A DNA stretch of 61,137 nucleotides from the IMG/VR virus record IMGVR_UViG_3300035183_000546, positions 1 through 61,137 of that record; one strand, 5' to 3'. Shown in pieces: positions 1 to 5,614 of the stretch; position 1 is the first letter of the stretch, and every line of letters starts with the position of its first letter. The notes below the pieces were generated by a model. That model did no database searches and had not been told where the DNA came from. It saw only the letters and a program-made list of their open reading frames with translations. A program made the translations under genes and the position numbers. The DNA comes from a virus.

Positions 1-233
1 TACTCGCTTTTAAAGTAGCAGTTGCAAATAAAAATTTTCATTTGTCTCAGAAAATTGAAAATGTCGAAACGGTTAAAAAGTTTATTGAGTTTGTTCGAAA
101 TAACTATATTTTACAAAATTTCGAGTTCGAAAGTATAGCAACGAAAATTTCGAACAAATCTGACGAGCTCAATTTACGTTTCACGTTGGAGCTTTGTAAA
201 TTACATTTGAGTTCGAATAATTCTAAAAATTAA
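1..233 (+). CDS. Hypothetical protein, 5' end outside the window
   Basis: The frame is already open at the left edge. Codons from position 3 run without a stop to TAA at 231-233, so the true start is upstream of the window and the internal TTG at 42 is only a fallback. About 76 residues are visible; they are rich in Asn, Glu, Lys and Phe and look helical and soluble. No family is recognised. It is followed nine bases later by another small gene, with a terminator behind both, so it is the tail end of a rightward operon. Function unknown. Confidence 0.6.
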   Translation, partial: LAFKVAVANKNFHLSQKIENVETVKKFIEFVRNNYILQNFEFESIATKISNKSDELNLRFTLELCKLHLSSNNSKN

Positions 234-242
234 AAAAAATTT

Positions 243-512
243 ATGGAATTGTTTGAATTGAATAAACTTTCTAAGGAGTTTCACAAAAAAACAGGGGGCG
301 AAATTTTAGCTCCCTGTTTTCATAACAGTAACCAAGGTTTTATCTTTTTTTACTTTATTTTACCCGAAAATGATAAGGAGGTAAATATGTGGACTGTTGC
401 CAATTTTGCAATGGGTTACTTTCCTTGTGAGTATGCTATCCAAATAATTTTTAAAAAAAATAGCAACACAATGGGTAAAATTTTGTTAAAATCCATGGAA
501 AGTTTAAATTGA
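243..512 (+). CDS. Hypothetical small protein
   Basis: An 89-residue protein starting at ATG in an A/T-rich context without a Shine-Dalgarno sequence. The middle contains a short aromatic stretch (FIFFYFILP, about residues 33-41) that is too short and interrupted to be a convincing membrane segment. No domain is recognised. It is the last gene before a strong intrinsic terminator (521-554) and so closes the operon entering from the left edge. Function unknown. Confidence 0.6.
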   Translation: MELFELNKLSKEFHKKTGGEILAPCFHNSNQGFIFFYFILPENDKEVNMWTVANFAMGYFPCEYAIQIIFKKNSNTMGKILLKSMESLN

Positions 513-520
513 TTTTTCTT

Positions 521-554
521 ATGGATATTGTCCCATGACAATATCCATTTTTTT
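521..554 (+). terminator. Strong rho-independent terminator
   Basis: A perfect 12-bp stem (ATGGATATTGTC / GACAATATCCAT) with the loop CCAT is followed by six T residues. It lies 8 bases after the stop codon of the 243-512 gene and ends the first rightward operon. Confidence 0.9.
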
Positions 555-813
555 AATTAAATAAAATTGCTAAAAGCCCGGTTGATAGCTGCCAGCCCTA
601 TGCCTTGTGAGCCTTAGGGTCTCCCGAGCAACACCCCCCCGTTCCCCGCTACACACTAAAAAAAGCCCCGCAAGGCCTAATCTTACTAAAAATTCTGGGA
701 AAAATTTAATCTACTGTATATGGGGATTTCACTAAAGCCCTATAATCCAACATCAAATCCCATTTCCCCATAGCACTTACAACTACTCTCTCAGTTTTTT
801 TCTTTTTGGGTGA
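555..813. other. Structured intergenic region without a clear gene
   Basis: About 260 bases between the rightward terminator and the end of the leftward cluster. It includes a C/G-rich stretch (about 575-650) unlike the AT-rich surroundings, with a small hairpin CCCTA...TAGGG, and an inverted repeat TATGGGGA (719-726) / TCCCCATA (765-772). A 21-codon minus-strand frame (start near 772) lies inside this repeat but has no other support. I found no tRNA-like T-loop or cloverleaf. It may be a transcript 3' end or regulatory region. Confidence 0.4.
658..677 (-). terminator. Probable terminator for the leftward cluster
   Basis: Read on the minus strand, a short G/C-rich hairpin (GGCCT-TGCG-GGGCT, five pairs including two G-U) is followed by a run of seven T. 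It lies downstream of the last leftward gene (814-1098). The stem is short, so efficiency is uncertain. Confidence 0.45.
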
Positions 814-1098
814 TTATTTAGATCCCTGCATTTGCTTCTGTACCTCAGCTTCGAAGAACTCATTTAACTTAAACATTAATTGTTCTATTGCTGATGCCCA
901 TTCTAAATTATCTTTCATCTGATAACTCAATGCCTGGATCGATAAAAGTGCAGCTACATTACCCGCCATAAAAGCTCTACGTTGCTCATTTTTTTGTATT
1001 TCGGGCATTTCTGATTCACAAACACCTATTAAAGATAAATACCTTTGATAATTTTCTTCAGGGTCCTCCGCACACAGATCATTTAGAGATTTAGTCAT
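814..1098 (-). CDS. Hypothetical helical protein
   Basis: I place the start at the ATG at 1098. Its first bases overlap the stop of the upstream 75-residue gene as ATGA, the coupling used elsewhere in this cluster. A longer version of this frame (to 1281) exists, but its first 61 residues only shadow the membrane-protein gene. The resulting 94-residue protein begins MTKSLNDLCAED and is predicted mostly helical, ending in a charged helix (KLNEFFEAEVQKQM). No family is recognised. The coupling to a 2-TM protein suggests that the two products act together. Confidence 0.6.
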   Translation of the reverse strand: MTKSLNDLCAEDPEENYQRYLSLIGVCESEMPEIQKNEQRRAFMAGNVAALLSIQALSYQMKDNLEWASAIEQLMFKLNEFFEAEVQKQMQGSK

Positions 1099-1322
1099 GG
1101 TTTTGAGTTTACTATTATAGTATTTAGTGCTAAATACAATGCTATTATAGGTGTAAAAATCATGAAAGAATTCTTTTGTGGGTTTGACCAGGTGTTTAAA
1201 TCCCAACTTCCTACTATTAAAGCGAATACTAAACTTGTAATTACATAATACACTAGTGTTAGTATTATAAATTGTTTCCACTTAAAAGCTTTGGGTTTAT
1301 TTGTGGGATCTGAGCTAAGCAT
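1095..1322 (-). CDS. Small two-transmembrane protein
   Basis: A 75-residue protein with a short polar N-terminus and two hydrophobic segments (about residues 18-39 and 53-71) separated by a short loop containing WDLNTWSNPQK, so an inner-membrane hairpin protein. Size and topology resemble small holins, but it sits far from the amidase and in a leftward accessory cluster, so a membrane role in host takeover or superinfection exclusion is equally possible. It is the first gene after a promoter-like region (1363-1405) and is translationally coupled (ATGA) to the next gene. The exact function cannot be read from sequence. Confidence 0.65.
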   Translation of the reverse strand: MLSSDPTNKPKAFKWKQFIILTLVYYVITSLVFALIVGSWDLNTWSNPQKNSFMIFTPIIALYLALNTIIVNSKP

Positions 1323-1362
1323 TGTGGTTTTATTTAAAGAGTAATAACTAGCAAGTTTATAT

Positions 1363-1405
1363 TAGTTTTATAGTTTACCACAAAAGTAGTAAAACTATAA
1401 AACTA
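1363..1405. promoter_or_regulatory. 14-bp perfect inverted repeat around a -7-type promoter box
   Basis: TAGTTTTATAGTTT (1363-1376) and its exact reverse complement (1392-1405) flank 15 bases. Within those bases, on the minus strand, lies TACTTTTG (1388-1381), which matches the Bacteroidota -7 consensus TAnnTTTG; a convincing -33 TTTG box is not seen. The site lies 40-80 bases upstream of the leftward gene at 1322, so it looks like a promoter inside an operator. A second small hairpin (AATAAACC/GGTTTATT, 1417-1436) overlaps the stop of the upstream gene. Promoter activity is inferred. Confidence 0.5.
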
Positions 1406-1431
1406 GAATAACACCTAATAAACCTGTGGGT

Positions 1432-1776
1432 TTATTTATTTTCTATAGAAATTGTGTTAGAATTAGGAGAAGAGAGCTCTTTTTTGGGGATTTCGTTTTT
1501 AATAACAGCTGCTAAAGGTATGTATGATTCTAGGGGTATATAAAATACTAAAGTGCGGGTATTAAAGTTATGCTCTTCGGTAGTTGACCTGCAATTTTTA
1601 CCCCATTTACATGGAGAGATTTTCACTGTTAGTCCCGATACTACCCCATTCCAGGCTTCTAAAAGCTCAGATCGATCTAAACTTTCACTACTATACAGTA
1701 AAGCATCACACACGCGACAACGTATATGGATTGCGTACTCGCGTTTTTTAGAGCCTGCATTAACTACTTTGGGCAT
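1432..1776 (-). CDS. Hypothetical protein with four cysteines (zinc-binding-like)
   Basis: A 114-residue protein. Cysteines at C20, C23, C56 and C62 (CRVC ... CKWGKNC) with an intervening helix look like a treble-clef or Restriction-alleviation/Lar-type zinc knuckle: the layout IHIRCRVC followed by AWNGVV is reminiscent of Lar-like phage proteins, but this is only a resemblance. The C-terminal 25 residues are Ser/Asn/Lys-rich and probably disordered. It lies in the leftward cluster of small proteins, 8 bases after the 1785-2003 gene. Function unproven. Confidence 0.55.
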   Translation of the reverse strand: MPKVVNAGSKKREYAIHIRCRVCDALLYSSESLDRSELLEAWNGVVSGLTVKISPCKWGKNCRSTTEEHNFNTRTLVFYIPLESYIPLAAVIKNEIPKKELSSPNSNTISIENK

Positions 1777-1784
1777 ATAAATTC

Positions 1785-2003
1785 TCAGTTTAAATTTAAA
1801 AGTATTACCCTGTAAGTTTTTTCTTCACCTGTACTAAGTATCATAAGCCCAGGGTCTACAGAAGAATAAATATCGCGTAGTTTTACTAAATCTTCACCCT
1901 GAGCACTTGTTAAAAGCATTACTTTTTTGCCCAATTTTAAACTGGATAGGGCAGATATAGCAGCTACTTTAATCAAGGCTGATTGTTGAGGCGTAATCAT
2001 CAC
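1785..2003 (-). CDS. Hypothetical small protein
   Basis: A 72-residue protein in the leftward cluster with two adjacent possible starts (ATG at 2003 and 2000). It has an N-terminal Ala/Ser/Leu-rich helix followed by predicted beta strands (KKVMLLTS, GLMILSTG, YRVILLNL), giving a small alpha/beta protein. No recognised family. Spacing to both neighbours is about 10 bases, consistent with one transcript. Confidence 0.5.
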   Translation of the reverse strand: MMITPQQSALIKVAAISALSSLKLGKKVMLLTSAQGEDLVKLRDIYSSVDPGLMILSTGEEKTYRVILLNLN

Positions 2004-2013
2004 TTGTGAAGTA

Positions 2014-2292
2014 TTAGGGTGATTCTTCTACGGGGTCATTTATAGCTTCGGAATATTCAACATACCAATGACCCAAAAATATAGAGGCATTGTATAGCTG
2101 GTACAAATAACCCCCATATATACGAGTAATATAAAGGTATATACCTGTGTTTCTAGCTAAATCGTTAGTATTTTCAAAATCTATCCAGGTAATCCCATCC
2201 CTATAAAGCTGAGAATAAGTATTAAGCGTTATTTTCAATGTTCTGTGCAGTTTCAAATTTTTCAGTTTTTCGAGTATCAGAGAAGAGCTCAT
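2014..2292 (-). CDS. Hypothetical small protein
   Basis: A 92-residue protein rich in Tyr and Leu in the leftward cluster. The C-terminal half (IYLYITRIYGGYLYQLYNAS) looks like a beta hairpin; there is no membrane segment or catalytic motif. It lies 10 bases upstream of the 1785-2003 gene and 55 bases after the micro-ORF at 2348-2395. Not recognised. Confidence 0.5.
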   Translation of the reverse strand: MSSSLILEKLKNLKLHRTLKITLNTYSQLYRDGITWIDFENTNDLARNTGIYLYITRIYGGYLYQLYNASIFLGHWYVEYSEAINDPVEESP

Positions 2293-2347
2293 TAGTTATA
2301 AAGTTTTAAATTATTTTGTATGTTTTTAAGTCTTCTTGTACACTGCG

Positions 2348-2395
2348 CTAATTTAGGTTTACTACAGTGCCATCAAAGTCCCAATAAATAATCAT
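2348..2395 (-). pseudogene. 15-codon remnant with HAD-phosphatase motif I
   Basis: Minus-strand ATG at 2395 overlaps the stop of the upstream gene (ATGA), exactly like genuine gene junctions in this cluster. The 15 residues MIIYWDFDGTVVNLN carry the hhhhDxDGT(V/L) motif I of haloacid-dehalogenase phosphatases and then stop at TAG; the frame continues 13 more codons to TAA. A functional HAD enzyme needs about 130 or more residues with motifs II-IV, which are absent. It is best read as the decayed start of a former HAD gene, though a very short coupled peptide or chance similarity cannot be excluded. Confidence 0.4.
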
Positions 2396-2724
2396 AAAAC
2401 AATAGGGGTTAATTCACCTAATAATAAGTTTTGATTTTTTACGCTAACTTCTTGGGCTGTTATAATGTATTTAGCTGGGTGTATTTTATTGAGAAGGTTT
2501 AATTGGATGGATGCGAAAAACTTAGCTTGTTCAAGCGTATCATCTAATACGTCGTGAATAATTACTTTATTAGTATGTGGGTTATTAAAGTAAAACCTAT
2601 AAAAACTAATTACTTCTATAGGTAAGGGTACAGCTGTGGGGGGTATTACACTACCCGGTTCTAGTTTTACTACGCTTTTAGTAAATTCGGATTCAATAAT
2701 ATATAAGTTAGCGTTTATTTTCAT
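2392..2724 (-). CDS. Hypothetical protein
   Basis: A 110-residue protein with predicted beta strands at the N-terminus and a central helix (LEQAKFFASIQLNLLNKI). It overlaps the upstream gene by four bases (ATGA) and is itself followed by an ATGA-coupled micro-ORF. No domain is recognised and there is no signal peptide or membrane segment. Probably a soluble accessory protein of the leftward operon. Confidence 0.55.
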   Translation of the reverse strand: MKINANLYIIESEFTKSVVKLEPGSVIPPTAVPLPIEVISFYRFYFNNPHTNKVIIHDVLDDTLEQAKFFASIQLNLLNKIHPAKYIITAQEVSVKNQNLLLGELTPIVL

Positions 2725-3020
2725 GTATATAAGCTATATAAGCTTCTGATTTCTACGGGGAGTTGGTTAATAAATACCATGCGCTCAGCTTCAGGTTTGT
2801 GCATTAAATACCTATAGAGTGCGTCCACGAGAATATCGTTTATCTCTCTATCTTTTTCCCTTATTTTTGAGCATAAGGCTTCTTGGTGGGAACTTATACC
2901 ATTCTCCCAGTGCTGATGGATTTCTAAGTTATCCATTAGGGTATCATATTCAGCTTTTAAAGTCGTGTAATTGGAGTTAGTCGCTAAAAATAAAGAAAAT
3001 GAAAAAAAATCGAAGTTCAT
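2721..3020 (-). CDS. Hypothetical helical protein, first gene of the leftward cluster
   Basis: A 99-residue protein with a hydrophobic start (FDFFSFSLFLA) followed by long charged helices (SKIREKDREINDILVDALY) that suggest a coiled coil or helical bundle. Its ATG is 66 bases from the divergent methyltransferase start, across a small inverted repeat (3050-3083). It ends in an ATGA overlap with the next gene. Function unknown. Confidence 0.55.
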   Translation of the reverse strand: MNFDFFSFSLFLATNSNYTTLKAEYDTLMDNLEIHQHWENGISSHQEALCSKIREKDREINDILVDALYRYLMHKPEAERMVFINQLPVEIRSLYSLYT

Positions 3021-3049
3021 GAATTTATATAGTATGGGGTGATCTGGTT

Positions 3050-3083
3050 TATGCTACAGCGTACGCAACACTAGTTTAGCATA
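3050..3083. promoter_or_regulatory. Divergent promoter region with inverted repeat
   Basis: In the 66 bases between divergent genes, TATGCTA (3050-3056) and TAGCATA (3077-3083) form a 7-bp inverted repeat around a palindromic GCGTACGC (3059-3066). The right arm ends three bases before the methyltransferase ATG. This is operator-like; an AT-rich TATATAGTAT lies on the leftward side. No regulator is identified. Confidence 0.35.
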
Positions 3084-3086
3084 GAT

Positions 3087-4127
3087 ATGCGGATAATTGG
3101 AGTATGTAGCGGTAATGGCGTTAGCCTTTTTCCGTTTAAAGAAGATATTGTTTTAGCCATAGAACCAAGAGCTAAGTTTAAGTTTAAAAATAATGAGCAA
3201 TGGAAATTGAATTTTAATAGTATACCCTTGTATACACAAGTATGTTTTCCTGTAGCTAAGAATATAACAGCTATTATAGGTCATCCTAATTGTGGGAACA
3301 CTTCTAACTTAGCCTATTCGCGAGCTAAGCGTCAAAAAAATCCTTTGGGGGATATAACTGTAGATTTCTTTATCCGTGCGATAAATTTTTATAAGCCCAA
3401 AGTATTTTTCTTTGAAAACTTACCTAAATTGTTACATTATTTACCTAAAGAAAAGCTCTTAGAGCTATGGCCAAACTATAATTTACTTATTACTTGTGGA
3501 TCTGTAGCTAAATGGGGAAATTCCCAGATTTCTAGAGAACGATTAGTTATAATAGGTTTCCGAAAAAATTTAATGCCCGGAATTTTAGAATGCGCTAAAA
3601 GCTTCAAAATCCCTAAATATGAACTAAAAACTACACAAGAATTACTACAAGGTTTAACTTACCCCGATGAAAAGCTCTGCCATATCCGGGAACCTTTCAA
3701 CACTATTGTTTGTATGGAAAAGGATTATCAAAAATTGACTTTAGCTCAAGTTAAAACAATCTGGAATACTGAATTAAAGGGTAAAAAGAGATGGGATGCT
3801 ACTACTACAGGTAAAGGAAATATGAAAAATTTACCTGGAGTATATCGTAATTTAGCGAAAGATTTACCTTTAACAGTTAGGGAGCAGCTAAGACAATTTA
3901 ATCCCGATGGTGAAGTATTAACTCCAAGGGAAATTGCGAGAATCCAAGGTATACCAGATGACTTTAAGCTTTGGTATGAGCCTACTAAAGCTAAGTATTG
4001 CTTAAATAAAGCTCGAATTACTTGTGCTAAAGGACCTCCTTATGAATTATTGAATTACTTTAAAGCTTTACTAACATACCTCGATAATCAAAATCTGCTT
4101 AAAAACTATAAACAGCTGAATAGTTAG
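3087..4127 (+). CDS. DNA (cytosine-5) methyltransferase-like protein, divergent
   Basis: A 346-residue protein with the architecture of C5-cytosine methyltransferases. An N-terminal SAM-binding strand-loop (IIGVCSGNG, residues 3-11) is followed by a catalytic-loop equivalent GHPNCGNTS (65-73) with Cys69, ENL (110-112, normally ENV), QISRER (147-152, normally QxRxR) and a clear C-terminal LTPREIARIQGIPDDF (about 279-294), the family's motif IX-X region. The usual PCQ is replaced by NCG, so the Cys is kept but its partners change. Likely role: modification of phage DNA against host restriction, or a changed chemistry. It is divergent from the accessory cluster and upstream of the endolysin. Confidence 0.7.
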   Translation: MRIIGVCSGNGVSLFPFKEDIVLAIEPRAKFKFKNNEQWKLNFNSIPLYTQVCFPVAKNITAIIGHPNCGNTSNLAYSRAKRQKNPLGDITVDFFIRAINFYKPKVFFFENLPKLLHYLPKEKLLELWPNYNLLITCGSVAKWGNSQISRERLVIIGFRKNLMPGILECAKSFKIPKYELKTTQELLQGLTYPDEKLCHIREPFNTIVCMEKDYQKLTLAQVKTIWNTELKGKKRWDATTTGKGNMKNLPGVYRNLAKDLPLTVREQLRQFNPDGEVLTPREIARIQGIPDDFKLWYEPTKAKYCLNKARITCAKGPPYELLNYFKALLTYLDNQNLLKNYKQLNS

Positions 4128-4151
4128 TATTACAGGAAAAAAACATATATT

Positions 4152-4814
4152 ATGGTGAACATAAACACTTCTAAGAGGTTACGTTCTGGGCAATACTACC
4201 CCCAAACTAACACCAAAACTAGTATATTTTTACACCATACTGCAGGATCTACTGCAGAAAGTACTCTTGAATGGTGGGATCATACTCCCGATATAATAGG
4301 TACAGCTTATGTAATAGATCGAAATGGTCAAATTTACGAAGCTTTTGATCCCTCACGATGGGCTTACCATTTAGGTATACCCAATTTAAAAACTAATATC
4401 CAAAGGACTTCTATAGGTATAGAATTAGTTAGTTTGGGGGGATTAAAACCCGGGGTAAATAATAGAGCTATGTTTTATCCACTTTGGCCAAATACTGATA
4501 AAGGTAAAGCTATTGAACCATCAGAAGTATATAGTATGCCCAATAAAGTTGAATGGCGTGGTTATACTATGTTTCATAAGTATACACTGGAACAAATCGA
4601 AAATTGTATTGGTTTAATGGCTTACTTGATCGAAAAGTTTAAAATTACAGTACAGAAAGATTTGACGCGTTTTTATGAGTATAACCCTGAAGTATTTAGG
4701 CTAAATTTACCAGGAATATGGTCCCATACTACTGTTAGAAGTGATAAATCAGATATTTATCCTGATCCTTTTCTTTTAGATGCTATTCATAGAGCTTTCG
4801 GAACCTCGAAATAA
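4152..4814 (+). CDS. N-acetylmuramoyl-L-alanine amidase (endolysin)
   Basis: A 220-residue Amidase_2/PGRP-fold enzyme that would cleave the amide bond between N-acetylmuramic acid and L-alanine in peptidoglycan at lysis. Visible features are FLHHTAG (27-33, first zinc His), TAYVIDRNGQIYEAF in the core, SIGIELV, and a C-terminal zinc site region SHTTVRSDKSDIYPDP with His192 and Lys/Asp nearby. Only one domain: no signal peptide, membrane anchor or cell-wall-binding repeat, so it needs a holin for export. Candidates are the small membrane proteins at 4934, 18273 and 35142. A large hairpin follows the gene. Confidence 0.9.
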   Translation: MVNINTSKRLRSGQYYPQTNTKTSIFLHHTAGSTAESTLEWWDHTPDIIGTAYVIDRNGQIYEAFDPSRWAYHLGIPNLKTNIQRTSIGIELVSLGGLKPGVNNRAMFYPLWPNTDKGKAIEPSEVYSMPNKVEWRGYTMFHKYTLEQIENCIGLMAYLIEKFKITVQKDLTRFYEYNPEVFRLNLPGIWSHTTVRSDKSDIYPDPFLLDAIHRAFGTSK

Positions 4815-4832
4815 CAATCACTAATTATATAC

Positions 4833-4884
4833 ACTAGAGGGGGTTATAATATATATACTAAAGTATATATTATACCCCTCTAGT
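4833..4884. terminator. Very long hairpin, probable bidirectional terminator
   Basis: ACTAGAGGGG followed by an AT-rich arm, and its complement ending CCCCTCTAGT at 4884, form a stem of about 22 pairs with a small bulge and the loop AA at the centre of ACTAAAGT. It stands between the endolysin and the next gene. The 3' flank is AT-rich but lacks an immediate T run, so it could also act as an mRNA-stabilising or processing structure. Confidence 0.6.
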
Positions 4885-4911
4885 ATTTAAGTAAATTTTT
4901 TAACTTTTAAC

Positions 4912-4932
4912 TACGTACTACGTACCACGTAC
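4912..4932 (+). repeat. Three tandem heptamers (T/C)ACGTAC
   Basis: TACGTAC, TACGTAC and CACGTAC follow one another directly and end one base before the ATG at 4934, where the ribosome would bind. Each unit contains the palindrome ACGT/GTAC, suggesting a binding site for a repressor or a translation-control element. Confidence 0.6.
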
Positions 4933-4933
4933 T

Positions 4934-5614
4934 ATGAAAACTGAGATTTTAAGGCAATTTTTCGGAATACTCAAATTCGCAGCAGTGATTATTATACTTT
5001 TACTAGTATTTAAGCGTTTAGAGATCTCCGATAATGTACTCAACTCAGCTCTAAACAAACATACTGACAGCCTTATAGCCGCTATAGCTTACAAAATACC
5101 AAAAATACAGGGTTCAGAATCAAAACCTACTACAGTTATTCGTTATACTCCTCCAATTTCTACTAATACACTTAGTTTAGACTCTGTATTAAGGGTAGTA
5201 GACAGCTTAAATAAGCGTATAGCTGAGATAAACCCAGTGTTTATTACTTACGAACCTCAAAAACCCAAGCTTTTGTATGCTAAATTTACGGATAAATCTA
5301 TAGCGTTAGATTTACTTAGAGTCGATGGTAGTATTTATAGGGATAATTTTAACGTAGATTACACTAAATATGATTACGAATGGCAAGGAACTAATTTAGT
5401 GGCTTCTGGGCGCAAATACTCTTTGAAAACCCCTCAAAAAATTACTCTGTGGAGTCATCTTAAGTATGAAATTCTACAGGGTGAGCCTGAAGTTGGGTTA
5501 GAAGTTCGCTTAAATCTGTTTAAACATCTAGAATTAGCGGGTCAAACTAGTTTTTACTATACTAGCAAAGTAGAGCCTAAGATTGCTATTACGTTGAGTA
5601 AACAGCTAAAATAA
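4934..5614 (+). CDS. Membrane-anchored hypothetical protein
   Basis: A 226-residue protein with one N-terminal membrane segment (about residues 10-25, FGILKFAAVIIILLLVF), a Lys/Arg after it, a predicted helical stalk (45-95) and a beta-rich C-terminal part (110-226) ending ITLSKQLK. Such a layout (anchor, periplasmic helix, beta domain) would suit a spanin-like or envelope protein, and the endolysin is just upstream, but no diagnostic motif or lipobox is present. It touches the terminase gene (its stop TAATG overlaps the next ATG region). Function uncertain. Confidence 0.6.
   Translation: MKTEILRQFFGILKFAAVIIILLLVFKRLEISDNVLNSALNKHTDSLIAAIAYKIPKIQGSESKPTTVIRYTPPISTNTLSLDSVLRVVDSLNKRIAEINPVFITYEPQKPKLLYAKFTDKSIALDLLRVDGSIYRDNFNVDYTKYDYEWQGTNLVASGRKYSLKTPQKITLWSHLKYEILQGEPEVGLEVRLNLFKHLELAGQTSFYYTSKVEPKIAITLSKQLK

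Noticed and set aside
575-650. Possible tRNA gene in the C/G-rich intergenic stretch
   Set aside because: No T-loop, acceptor stem or anticodon arm could be folded on either strand.
1099-1281. Longer reading of the 814-1098 gene beginning at 1281 on the minus strand
   Set aside because: Its first 61 residues lie antiparallel in frame to a convincing two-TM gene (1095-1322) and have no independent features; the ATGA-coupled start at 1098 explains the data better.
2348-2395. TAG stop as recoded sense codon (alternative genetic code), extending the HAD remnant
   Set aside because: Many genes in this window end in TAG (for example at 4127, 14554, 15018, 18242, 21523, 27668, 30463 and 48697), so TAG is an ordinary stop; the extended frame is still only about 29 codons.
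4912-4932. Short CRISPR-like repeat array
   Set aside because: Only three directly adjacent 7-base units without spacers.
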